A stretch of DNA of 64,000 nucleotides from Actinomycetes bacterium (GTDB lineage: Bacteria > Actinomycetota > Thermoleophilia > BMS3ABIN01), in contig JAJYOG010000001.1 of the NCBI GenBank assembly GCA_021785935.1, positions 1-64,000 on the forward strand, given 5' to 3'. A program made the position numbers and the translations under genes. Each line of letters opens with the position of its first letter. The stretch's first letter is position 1. The notes beneath the pieces are model-generated. The model saw only the letters and a list, made by a program, of their open reading frames with translations. It was not told the DNA's origin and did not search any database. Below, in pieces: positions 25,635 to 33,746 of the stretch.

Positions 25635-27008
25635 CTAGAGATTGGCTGCGACCGAGGGAAACTGGCGCAGCTTAGAGATGATCATTTCCTGAATTTCGTC
25701 GCGGCGCTCGGGCGTTTTTGCCTCGCAACGAACCACGACCACGGGGGAAGTGTTCGAGGCACGCACCAGTCCCCAGCCATCGGGGAAAACAACGCGGGCG
25801 CCGTCTATATCGATTACCTCATGATCCTTGGAAAATTCTTGCTTCACGGTCTCTACAATCTTGAACTTCTCTTCATCGGTAGCTTCAATGCGCAGCTCTG
25901 GCGTCGCGTAATACCGGGGGATGCCGGCCAATAGCTCTGAAAGCTTGATTCCCTTGCGTGCGATGTATTCTACCAGGCGGCAGGCGGAATAAATGGCGTC
26001 GTCATAACCGAAATACCGATCGGCAAAGTAGATGTGGCCGCTCATCTCGCCCGCAAGCAGCGCTTTTTCCTCACGGATTTTGGCTTCGATTAGTGAATGC
26101 CCGGTTTTCCACATCAGCGGTTTACCGCCATGGGCCTCGATGTCATCGATCAGCGCCTGCGAGCATTTCACTTCGAAGATAATGGTGCCGCCGGGATGGA
26201 ACTCAAGAATGTCTCGCGAGAACAGGATCATCAGCTGATCCCCCCAGATAATGGCCCCATCGTCGGAAACAGCTCCGATGCGATCGGCATCGCCATCAAA
26301 GGAGACACCCAGGTCGGCCTTCTCACTTGCTACTGCCGCAATCAGGTCTTCGAGATTTGCGGGAACCGTAGGGTCCGGAAAATGGTTGGGGAAATTGCCG
26401 TCCAGTTCACAATATAGCTCGACCACTTCGCAACCGAGCTTCCTCAGAAGCTCGGGCGCCACCTTGCCGCCAACGCCGTTGCCGGCATCGACAACGACTT
26501 TGAGCGGCCGCTCCACCTCGATGTTGCCGGCGATGTAGTCAACGAAGGCGGGGATGGGATCTGCGGCCGTGACCCTGCCTGTGCCCTCCGGAAAATTTCC
26601 CGCCTCGATAATTCCCCGCAGCTTCTGGATTTCCTCACCATAGATGGTGCCATGTCCCCGGCAGAGTTTGAAGCCGTTGTACTGTGGAGGATTGTGACTT
26701 CCGGTGATCATAACCCCGGCCTGCTTGCCGTATTCCTGTAAGGAAAAATAGAATGCGGGAGTGGGCACTTCGCCGACGTCGATGACGTCACAACCGGTTG
26801 AGACGATGCCCTTGATGAGCGCGTCGCGGAACGGCTCCGAGCTGGGACGATTGTCACGTCCGACAATGGCCTCCGAGTAGCCAAACGACTTCGCGTAAAC
26901 GCCATATCCTTTTCCCAGCAACTCGACGGTCTCGATATCCAGGTCCTGGTCTACAAGGCCCCTGACATCATACTCGCGAAAGATGTGGGGATTAACGCTT
27001 TTCGTCAC
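25635..27008 (-). CDS. Phosphomannomutase/phosphoglucomutase
   Basis: A 457-residue alpha-D-phosphohexomutase. It has the phosphoserine loop MITGSHNPPQYNGFK (about 98-112), the metal loop FDGDADRIG (about 235-243), the sugar-specificity loop GEMSGH (about 318-323) and the phosphate loop RASNTSPVVVVR (about 420-431). GEMSGH is usual in PMM/PGM enzymes, unlike GlmM (GEQSGH, seen at 34708-34725). GTG at 27008 is preferred: GGAGG lies five bases before, and the protein then opens close to FREYDVRG. It stands first in the run towards mtnA. Confidence 0.93.
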   Translation of the reverse strand: MTKSVNPHIFREYDVRGLVDQDLDIETVELLGKGYGVYAKSFGYSEAIVGRDNRPSSEPFRDALIKGIVSTGCDVIDVGEVPTPAFYFSLQEYGKQAGVMITGSHNPPQYNGFKLCRGHGTIYGEEIQKLRGIIEAGNFPEGTGRVTAADPIPAFVDYIAGNIEVERPLKVVVDAGNGVGGKVAPELLRKLGCEVVELYCELDGNFPNHFPDPTVPANLEDLIAAVASEKADLGVSFDGDADRIGAVSDDGAIIWGDQLMILFSRDILEFHPGGTIIFEVKCSQALIDDIEAHGGKPLMWKTGHSLIEAKIREEKALLAGEMSGHIYFADRYFGYDDAIYSACRLVEYIARKGIKLSELLAGIPRYYATPELRIEATDEEKFKIVETVKQEFSKDHEVIDIDGARVVFPDGWGLVRASNTSPVVVVRCEAKTPERRDEIQEMIISKLRQFPSVAANL

Positions 27009-27156
27009 GCTGTCCTCCAGCTCCGAACGATATTTTGCAGGCGCCGACAGGCGCCGCAACTAGGTGTAACCAAGCCAAGCTAAGTGAAGTACTATAACGA
27101 AAGAGGGCGGAGCGGGCAATCGCCGCGGGGCGGCGGCCCGCCGGAATGTCTACGCG

Positions 27157-27570
27157 CTACTGATCGATCTTCCAGGTATCGTCTTCCTTGACCAGGGTGA
27201 ACTTGTCATCGAGCGGCTGTTCGTCCACATTGGGCATTTTCACTTTGGCCGACCAGGATACCGTTGCCTTGTCGCCGTCTATCTGCTCGTTGCTGGCGTT
27301 GAACTCAGTGATCGTCGTGCCATCCGGCAGGGAAGTTTGCATCTTGGAGATAAAGGTGTCGCGATCGATTTGCGCGCGAACCGGGGATGAAGATGAAAAT
27401 GAGTCATAGGCGCCGCCGAAATCCCGGCTTGAAAGTTTCTCGATCATTTCCTGCGAAGCCGAAGTCGGCGTGTTGCCGCCGCAGCCGGCCACCACAAGCG
27501 CCAAAATGGCAACAGCTGCCATGAAAGCCACGACGATAGCCATGACCCCGGTTGTCCGGGATTTTTTCAT
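27157..27570 (-). CDS. Lipoprotein with NTF2-like / DUF4878-type domain
   Basis: A 137-residue predicted lipoprotein. An N-terminal Lys/Arg segment and hydrophobic core end in the lipobox LVVAGC (Cys at about 30). The rest, about 105 residues, has an alpha plus beta pattern with DKFTLVKEDDTWKID at the end, as in DUF4878 and related NTF2-fold proteins. The start is ATG at 27570, with AAAGGGG before it; longer starts lack a signal peptide at the N-terminus. Function unknown. Confidence 0.72.
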   Translation of the reverse strand: MKKSRTTGVMAIVVAFMAAVAILALVVAGCGGNTPTSASQEMIEKLSSRDFGGAYDSFSSSSPVRAQIDRDTFISKMQTSLPDGTTITEFNASNEQIDGDKATVSWSAKVKMPNVDEQPLDDKFTLVKEDDTWKIDQ

Positions 27571-27626
27571 CGATACCCCTTTCTTATGGGCCCTGAAATT
27601 AATTGTTGGTTCGCCATTATAGCGGT

Positions 27627-28346
27627 TCATCTATTTTTGTTCTTAGCCCAGGATTTCCTCTTTATTACCGCCAGGCCGCGAACGCAAACCGTGAAGAAGC
27701 CCTCAGTTCGAAGCAAATAGCGGGTTCGATGCCAATAATATTTGATTCCAGTCGCATGTTTCTGCACACGGGGCATGTCGGCACGACTCAGCCCGGTGCC
27801 CCGATCCGGTGCATAGCGCGGTATGGCACAGAAATCAACCAGGGGCTGAACCTGGCCGGGTATCAGAACGACATCCAGCAGCTGCCTGAGACCGCTATCG
27901 CCAGCAAGAGTATACTCATTGATTCGCCCGCACTCCTTCAACGCCGCCAGCCAGAAGTAACGATCGTCCTCGCCGGCGCAGAAAAAAAAGTCAGCCGTGG
28001 TAAGCACATCGAGGGTTTCATCATTAATCGTGACGCCAAAACCGTCCAGATCGACGGCCAGAGGTTTGCCGGCATCCAGCAACAGTGGATTACGGACCAG
28101 CGCCTCCGCGTCACAGACAACACAGTCCGAATCCCGGGCCACTAGCGGGATGTTGCGTCCAACATAATAGACCACAGCGAAATTCTCGTGAGAAAGCTGA
28201 CTGATGAAAGGCAAGGCCAGGATGACATCATGGCTGTCGGCCAGCGCTTCAGCCAGAAGCCAGCAGCGGCTGCCCGTATTTATTTCTTCCTGGTTCTCGA
28301 AATTGCCGCTGATAACCAGCACCCTGCTTGTCAGCTCGCTATTCAT
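27627..28346 (-). CDS. Glycosyltransferase-like protein, apparently incomplete
   Basis: A 239-residue protein I can only partly place. RVLVISGNFENQEEINTGSRCWLLAEALADSHDVILAL at the N-terminus resembles the first Rossmann domain of some GT4-type glycosyltransferases (a Gly-rich loop followed by a helix with an acidic residue). No second, nucleotide-sugar-binding domain with the E-x7-E motif is present, so the protein is about half the usual length. C-terminal residues from about 195 are basic. It lies upstream of the NTF2-type lipoprotein, divergent from rplM. The start is ATG at 28346; the upstream TTG is less likely. Confidence 0.5.
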   Translation of the reverse strand: MNSELTSRVLVISGNFENQEEINTGSRCWLLAEALADSHDVILALPFISQLSHENFAVVYYVGRNIPLVARDSDCVVCDAEALVRNPLLLDAGKPLAVDLDGFGVTINDETLDVLTTADFFFCAGEDDRYFWLAALKECGRINEYTLAGDSGLRQLLDVVLIPGQVQPLVDFCAIPRYAPDRGTGLSRADMPRVQKHATGIKYYWHRTRYLLRTEGFFTVCVRGLAVIKRKSWAKNKNR

Positions 28347-28416
28347 AGCTCTTCTACTGTAGCAAAGGCGCTTCAACGCCGCAGCCCGGGTGATTTTTTA
28401 TGAGGCGGCCCATTAT

Positions 28417-28445
28417 TTGACACCTGTGTTTTTTTGCTCTAGTAT
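28417..28445 (+). promoter_or_regulatory. Promoter of rplM-rpsI
   Basis: A perfect TTGACA at 28417-28422 and TAGTAT at 28440-28445 are separated by 17 bases. The leader to the rplM start is about 67 bases. Confidence 0.66.
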
Positions 28446-28453
28446 CCATCTTT

Positions 28454-28469
28454 GCGCCAGAAATGGCGC
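28454..28469 (+). promoter_or_regulatory. Stem-loop in the rplM leader
   Basis: GCGCCA (28454-28459) pairs with TGGCGC (28464-28469) around a GAAA tetraloop, an especially stable type. Ribosomal leaders of this kind can bind their own protein product, but no experimental family is recognised here. Confidence 0.32.
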
Positions 28470-28518
28470 GGTTTCGAGCACGCCTGGAATCAATATAATT
28501 CGACAGGTTAATACATAT

Positions 28519-28950
28519 ATGAAAACTTACGTAGCCAAACCATCAAATATCGAGCGCAACTGGCTCATCGTCGATGCCAAGGACCAGCGCCTGGGGCGCC
28601 TGGCCACACGTATTGCCGACAACTTGCGTGGCAAGACCAAGCCAACTTACACACCCAATATAGACACCGGGGATTTTGTGGTTGTGGTAAACGCCGCCCG
28701 CATCGCCGTCACCGGCCGCAAGATGGAGAACAAGATTTATTACCGGCACACAGGCTATCCCGGCGGGCTCAAGCAACGCACTCTGGCCGAGATGATGGAA
28801 AAGAAGCCGGAAGAGGTTATACGCCTGGCAGTCAAAGGAATGCTGCCCAAGAATCGGCTCGGCCGGGCGCAGCTCAGGAAATTAAAGATTTATGCCGGCC
28901 CCGAGCATCCGCACGAGGCCCAGAATCCGGAGGAGATGAACCTTGGTTAG
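28519..28950 (+). CDS. rplM: 50S ribosomal protein L13
   Basis: A 143-residue early-assembly protein of the large ribosomal subunit. The start is ATG at 28519, giving the family's MKTYVAKP opening and the conserved [18 protein letters not shown] (about 12-29). [11 protein letters not shown] and [10 protein letters not shown] are also present. The longer frame upstream runs through the promoter and leader. It overlaps rpsI by eight bases, the nearly universal L13-S9 pair. Confidence 0.97.
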   Translation: MKTYVAKPSNIERNWLIVDAKDQRLGRLATRIADNLRGKTKPTYTPNIDTGDFVVVVNAARIAVTGRKMENKIYYRHTGYPGGLKQRTLAEMMEKKPEEVIRLAVKGMLPKNRLGRAQLRKLKIYAGPEHPHEAQNPEEMNLG

Positions 28951-29329
28951 GTATACAGCCACAGGCAAGCGCAAGACATCGATCGCCCGCGTGATCCTTA
29001 CGCCAGGCGACGGCCAGATCACCGTAAACAATCGTCCGGTGGATGAGTATTTCGGCCGGCCGCGGTTGCGGACAGAAGTGCGCATGCCCTTGACGAGTAC
29101 CGGCACTGAGAGCCGTTTCAACGTAAGCGCCAACATCTGTGGCGGCGGTGTCGGCGGCCAGGCGGGGGCGCTCAAACACGGGATCGCGAAAGCCCTGCTG
29201 GAAGCCGATGACTCGCTGCGCAAGGAATTGCGCGTCGGTGGCTTCCTCACCCGCGACTCCCGAAAGGTGGAGCGGAAAAAGGCCGGCCTCAAGAGCGCTC
29301 GCAAGAAGCCGCAGTTCTCAAAGCGTTAA
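28943..29329 (+). CDS. rpsI: 30S ribosomal protein S9
   Basis: A 128-residue small-subunit protein near the P site. [14 protein letters not shown] at the start and the basic C-terminal tail ending in KKPQFSKR are diagnostic; the final Ser-Lys-Arg contacts tRNA. The start is TTG at 28943, overlapping rplM, with GGAGG upstream of it in the end of rplM. A strong terminator follows. Confidence 0.97.
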   Translation: MVRYTATGKRKTSIARVILTPGDGQITVNNRPVDEYFGRPRLRTEVRMPLTSTGTESRFNVSANICGGGVGGQAGALKHGIAKALLEADDSLRKELRVGGFLTRDSRKVERKKAGLKSARKKPQFSKR

Positions 29330-29364
29330 GGAAGCTGAGCCAGGTCGGCTCAAAGTGCAATTCC

Positions 29365-29398
29365 AGGAGATGGCGGTTTCCGCCGTCTCCTTTTTATT
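29365..29398 (+). terminator. Terminator of rplM-rpsI
   Basis: AGGAGATGGCGG (29365-29376) pairs with CCGCCGTCTCCT (29380-29391), one wobble pair, loop TTT, followed by TTTTATTT. Confidence 0.76.
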
Positions 29399-29458
29399 TG
29401 GCCGATCGCTTTCGGCCGGACGGGTTGTGTATTTCCCAATCGAGCCGAAAAAACAGCT

Positions 29459-30508
29459 ATGCCTCGCCTGACAATTAACCTCGCCAAGATTGAGCACAAC
29501 ACCCGGCTGATCGCGGAGATCTTAAAACCGCACCGGGTGCGGTTGGTAGGCGTCACCAAGGGCTGTATCGGTCACGACCTGGTAGCCGAAGCCATGATCG
29601 CTGGCGGCGCCGGCGCCCTCGCCGACTCGCGGTCGGGGAACATCCGCAACCTGCGGCGCCATTTTCCGCAGGCGGAGATCGAATTCCTGCGCTCTCCCGT
29701 GACTTCCGATGAAGCCTGTTACGATGCGGATATCTACTTCGTGTCCTCTCATGCCCAGGTTCTCCAGCTACTGAAAATGAATCCCCGGGCGACGCTCAGG
29801 CTTTGTCTCGTGATCGAAACCGGCGATGGCCGTGAGGGAGTACCGCTAGAATTGGCTTCCCAGGAGGCCGCGAGGATAGCCGGCATCAAGGAAGCTTCTC
29901 TGGTCGGAATGGCGACAAACGCCGCCTGCGCCCGGGCCGGAGCCCCCCTGGGCGAGGCGTTGTCCGCGTTCAATGGTGCGGCGGCAAAGATCGCCTGGCG
30001 TCTAGGCAGGGGCTCGGGAGATCTCTTGCCGGTGATGTCAGTCGGCGGTTCAGGGTTATTGCGGCTTCTAACCGGACCGGAAGAACCCTCGGATAAACAT
30101 CCAGGATGGGGCATGTCGCTTTTTGCTCCCATTACCGAGCTACGTTGCGGCGAGACTATCCTTCTGGGACGGATTCCTTCGGGGTCAGCCTCTGACCTGT
30201 ATCTGCAAGGCGCTCGTCGCGACGCTTTCACGCTGGATGGTCCAGTCCTGGAGGTCTTCGAGAAAAACGGGATTACTCAGGCGCTGGTGGGGTTCGGCAT
30301 TCAGGACACCGGCCGCGGAAGGCTCATCCCCCGCCAACCGGGTATAACCGCTTTATCGGCGACCAGCGATTATTTTGCTGTTTCCTGCGCGTCTCCCGAG
30401 CTGAAGGCGCATCCGCTCCGGGTGGGTGAAACTATCAGCTTCATCCCTACTTACCATACGCTCCTGGCAGCAATGACCTCGCCGTATGTTTCAAAAAGCT
30501 TTGTTTGA
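29459..30508 (+). CDS. Alanine/ornithine racemase family PLP enzyme
   Basis: A 349-residue PLP-dependent protein with an alanine racemase-like TIM barrel. LVGVTKGCIGH (about 29-39) carries the predicted PLP lysine, and GGSGLL near 195 contacts the cofactor phosphate. It belongs with the ornithine racemase/YhfX-type group rather than the classical alanine racemases, because the C-terminal domain is short and the barrel lacks the usual KADGYGHG text found in the alr gene at 39476. Substrate is uncertain. It stands between the ribosomal terminator and yqeK. Confidence 0.8.
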   Translation: MPRLTINLAKIEHNTRLIAEILKPHRVRLVGVTKGCIGHDLVAEAMIAGGAGALADSRSGNIRNLRRHFPQAEIEFLRSPVTSDEACYDADIYFVSSHAQVLQLLKMNPRATLRLCLVIETGDGREGVPLELASQEAARIAGIKEASLVGMATNAACARAGAPLGEALSAFNGAAAKIAWRLGRGSGDLLPVMSVGGSGLLRLLTGPEEPSDKHPGWGMSLFAPITELRCGETILLGRIPSGSASDLYLQGARRDAFTLDGPVLEVFEKNGITQALVGFGIQDTGRGRLIPRQPGITALSATSDYFAVSCASPELKAHPLRVGETISFIPTYHTLLAAMTSPYVSKSFV

Positions 30509-30538
30509 TATTGACGTCAGGTTCCAAATGAGACGAAA

Positions 30539-31117
30539 ATGGGTGTAATGGAATCCGAATTAAAAATCTGGCTTCAGGCGCGCGTGTCAGACGGCCGCTA
30601 CCAACACAGTGTTGGCGTACTTGAAACCGTAACCGCACTGGCGCGCTTTCACGAAGTGGATGACGCGCCGCTGAGGTTAGCGGCGCTATTGCACGATTGC
30701 GCCCGGGAGTATTCCAACGAGGACCTGGTTGCCCACGCTGAGGAGTGGGGAATTGAGGTTCGCAGTGTCGACCGCCAGAGCCCGGTTTTGCTCCACGGCA
30801 AACTTGCGGTGATTATCGCCGAGCGGGAACTGGGATTGTCCGAGCCGGCAATGGTGAGCGCCGTTCGCTGGCATACAGCAGGACATCCGCAGATGACTCT
30901 TTCCGACAAACTCTTTTATCTTGCCGATGTCCTGGAACCTACCAGGCCGGAGGGCTGGGTTTTAGAGTTGAGAGCCATCGCCCATGAAGATGTCGACCGT
31001 GCCGTTCTCACGGCGATTGACATTAACGTGGGTCATCTCAACCGCACAGGCCGTACCGTGGATCCCGTCACTTATTTATTCAGGGATCTGCTGCTTCGCG
31101 CGGATTCTACCGGGTAA
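30539..31117 (+). CDS. yqeK: HD-domain nucleotide phosphohydrolase YqeK-like
   Basis: A 192-residue HD-domain protein like YqeK, which in studied bacteria cleaves diadenosine tetraphosphate to ADP. The metal ligands are in RYQHSVGV (His at about 22), AALLHDCARE (HD at about 49-50), the histidine in VRWHTAG (about 107) and the aspartate in YLADVLEP (about 125). YqeK usually lies next to nadD and rsfS; neither is present here. The last 11 bases overlap the convergent radical SAM gene. Confidence 0.86.
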   Translation: MGVMESELKIWLQARVSDGRYQHSVGVLETVTALARFHEVDDAPLRLAALLHDCAREYSNEDLVAHAEEWGIEVRSVDRQSPVLLHGKLAVIIAERELGLSEPAMVSAVRWHTAGHPQMTLSDKLFYLADVLEPTRPEGWVLELRAIAHEDVDRAVLTAIDINVGHLNRTGRTVDPVTYLFRDLLLRADSTG

Positions 31118-32552
31118 CTTTCCAGCCCGTCTTGATGTAGCTCTTGAGCGTGGATAGCGAAGTAGCCCGCCGCAGATAAAACCACAACCTCTTCGGCGCC
31201 AGATAAAACCCGCGATTGGCGCGCTTGACCGCTTTCTCCAAATCCTCCTTGGTCAGATTGGGATATGAAACCAGCGCCTTGTCCGTAGGTGAGAGGTTCT
31301 TCTCCAGATCGTTAATCTCGGGCTCAACGGTCCAGCCCTCTTTTTTGGCGATTCGATAAAATTCCGTGCCGGGAAACGGGGTGGCGATACTGAACATGCA
31401 ATAGTTAAGGGGCGACGACGACAGCTCCTTGACGGTGTGATCGATGGTATCCCTGGTCTCGAGCGGCGAGGCGCCCAGGAGGATATTGGCTTTGGGCTCT
31501 ATGCCGTGCTTGCACAAAAGCGCGATCGCTTCACGAATTTCCTCAACCTTAACGCCCTTCTTGATGTCGTCAAGGACTGCCTGGTCCATCGACTCGATAC
31601 CAAGGTCAACGTACCTGCAACCGGCGGCGGCAAGAGCCTCGACCACCTCTTCATCCAGAATCATGTCGCACCTGGCCAACATGCCGAAAGGGAGCCCAAC
31701 TTTTTCCAGGCGCCGGCAGATTTCGATGATGCGTTTCTTGCCGCCGTAGAGGAACATATCGTCACCGATCGATACACCGCGATAACCCTCATCGCGTATG
31801 GCCTCGAATTCAGCGGCGACACTTTCCGGCGAGCGCAGCCTGACCGGCGGCTTCTTGCCGTCGTGGAAACGCTTCCATTCGATCTCCCGGGCCCAGCTGA
31901 TGGCATTCGGCACACAGTAATAGCATTTGAAGCTGCAACCCCTCGAGGTCAGGGCCAGGGTTACAGGCTCATCCGGCAGCTTGGGATTAAAAGCCCCGTG
32001 AAGCTCATCCAGATGCCTGGCGGGAATCGGCAGGGAATCGAGGTCTTCGATAATACCGTAGGTCTCGGCTTCAACCATCTGCCCTTCCTTTAAACAGGAA
32101 ACACCCTTGACCAGGCTGTCGGCTCCGGTTTTAAAGGTTTCGATCAGATCCCTGATCACAAATTCAGCTTCACCCCTGGCTACGAAGCACCGTTCGTCGA
32201 GCAGGAAGGAAGAAGGCTCTTTCGTCGGCTGCGGGCCAAAGAAGATTATCCGCGCGCGAGTTTTATCCAGAATATAACGGGCCGCTTTGACATCGATGCT
32301 TTCGGCCAGCAGAACCGTGTGAAAAACATAAACGTCAAAATCATCGGAATCGACCGTCTTATGAAAATCGCTCCAGGCCTCGCCGTTGGTATAGTCGTGA
32401 AGCTCGACTGTATGGCCATCATTCTCGAGCACGGCGGCGGCGTAGAGGATCGGCAGCTCCGGCTGCCGGTAGTAAGTGAAGGTGCAGCCGTAAACACGCT
32501 CGGGCGTACGATCCTTGGTCTTTGGAGGCGGTACGACAAAACAGACTTTCAT
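31107..32552 (-). CDS. B12-binding-domain radical SAM protein
   Basis: A 481-residue enzyme with an N-terminal cobalamin-binding-like domain (about 1-140) and a radical SAM barrel. The iron-sulfur motif is GCSFKCYYC (about 207-215). GDDMFLYGG and LGIESMDQAVLDDIKKG (about 300-316) are typical of the class B-type methyltransferases or cyclases, a group with many unassigned members. A C-terminal extension of about 90 residues is rich in basic and aromatic residues. Its start overlaps the stop of the GT2 gene by four bases (ATGA), so the two act together; modification of a glycolipid is one possibility. The substrate is unknown. Confidence 0.88.
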   Translation of the reverse strand: MKVCFVVPPPKTKDRTPERVYGCTFTYYRQPELPILYAAAVLENDGHTVELHDYTNGEAWSDFHKTVDSDDFDVYVFHTVLLAESIDVKAARYILDKTRARIIFFGPQPTKEPSSFLLDERCFVARGEAEFVIRDLIETFKTGADSLVKGVSCLKEGQMVEAETYGIIEDLDSLPIPARHLDELHGAFNPKLPDEPVTLALTSRGCSFKCYYCVPNAISWAREIEWKRFHDGKKPPVRLRSPESVAAEFEAIRDEGYRGVSIGDDMFLYGGKKRIIEICRRLEKVGLPFGMLARCDMILDEEVVEALAAAGCRYVDLGIESMDQAVLDDIKKGVKVEEIREAIALLCKHGIEPKANILLGASPLETRDTIDHTVKELSSSPLNYCMFSIATPFPGTEFYRIAKKEGWTVEPEINDLEKNLSPTDKALVSYPNLTKEDLEKAVKRANRGFYLAPKRLWFYLRRATSLSTLKSYIKTGWKVTR

Positions 32553-33565
32553 CGCGGCTTCACGCTCCAGCGGACAATGGCAAAACTCCAGACAACATTC
32601 CTGAGAAGATGGATAAAAGGCAAGCAGGATGCGGCAACGTCGCGCTGCTTTTTGTAGATGCCCAGGGCAAAAGCAATCCGGTCGACCAGCATTATGGCCA
32701 TAGCCGCGGCGGCTGTCAGGAGCGGCACGAGCCCCAGCCTCGAAAACGGATAGATCGCGATTGCCGCAATCAGCAGCACCTCAATAAGCAGGGTGAGTGG
32801 CGCCTGTGCCATCATCCGCACGCCGGAGACGCTGTCGCCGATGACCTTGTTTTTATGTCTTTTTAACAACAGCATGCGCCCATAAGCCGATCGATATTGC
32901 TGTTTGAGATAATCCGACAGCTTTTCCTTCCAAAAATGATCGCAAAGAGCGTCCTTGCGAATGACAAGTTTGTAGCCCGCCGCCGATAGCTTGTAGCTCA
33001 TGTCGTTGTCATAGCCATATTTGAATGCAGGATCGAAATAACCGGCCTTCTCGACTGCAACCTTCCTGTAAGCAGTGTCGCCAGTGCAGACCTGGGTCAC
33101 ATATTTTGAGGCTATGGCATCGTATCTGGCTTCGACATCGTAGCCCATCATCCTCGCCCAGAACGACACACCCGCGGGAGTCTGATAATAACCCTGAACC
33201 GCCCCTACCTGGGGATCGTCCAGCTCGGGCACGATCAGGCTCAGCCAGTTTTTCTGGAGCACCACGTCCGCGTCGACGCTGACTACGATCTCGTTGGCCG
33301 CCGCCCTGAAACCAGTGTTGGTGGCCGCAGCCGCTCCCTGATTTTCCTGGTTGATCAGGGTCAGGTTCAGCCAGTCCCTCGATCCTGCCGCAAGCTTCGC
33401 CTTGAAATCTTCCACAATCTTCGCGGTGTCATCGATACTGCCGTCGTTGACAACGATCAGCTCTACCCGCCCGGTATAATCCTGGCCGGCGATGCCTCCC
33501 AGCACGTCCGCGATCAGATTCTGGGCATTATAGGCGGGGATGACAATGCTGACCGGCAGGCTCAT
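32549..33565 (-). CDS. Membrane-anchored glycosyltransferase, family 2
   Basis: A 338-residue GT2 enzyme. The N-terminal domain has VSIVIPAYNAQNLI, VNDGSIDDT (about 38-46) and the metal motif VSVDADVVLQKNW (about 94-106). FWKEKLSD near 225 matches the QxxRW-type acceptor region only loosely. Two or three membrane segments lie at about 265-320, so the enzyme acts on a membrane acceptor. The next gene is the radical SAM protein, overlapping by four bases. Confidence 0.9.
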   Translation of the reverse strand: MSLPVSIVIPAYNAQNLIADVLGGIAGQDYTGRVELIVVNDGSIDDTAKIVEDFKAKLAAGSRDWLNLTLINQENQGAAAATNTGFRAAANEIVVSVDADVVLQKNWLSLIVPELDDPQVGAVQGYYQTPAGVSFWARMMGYDVEARYDAIASKYVTQVCTGDTAYRKVAVEKAGYFDPAFKYGYDNDMSYKLSAAGYKLVIRKDALCDHFWKEKLSDYLKQQYRSAYGRMLLLKRHKNKVIGDSVSGVRMMAQAPLTLLIEVLLIAAIAIYPFSRLGLVPLLTAAAAMAIMLVDRIAFALGIYKKQRDVAASCLPFIHLLRNVVWSFAIVRWSVKPR

Positions 33566-33746
33566 TTCTGACAGGATTCCATGATTTTGTGTATGCCAAT
33601 CAAAAGGGTATGGCCGGAGCGTTCGTGGGCTCCGGCAGCGATGATTATAGCATCAAAGGAGGCAGGAGAGGGAACCGGGATAACCGGCGACCCAGGGATT
33701 TTTCCGGTATAATCTTTTCCTCAACGGATTTGATGAAAGGTTAGCT

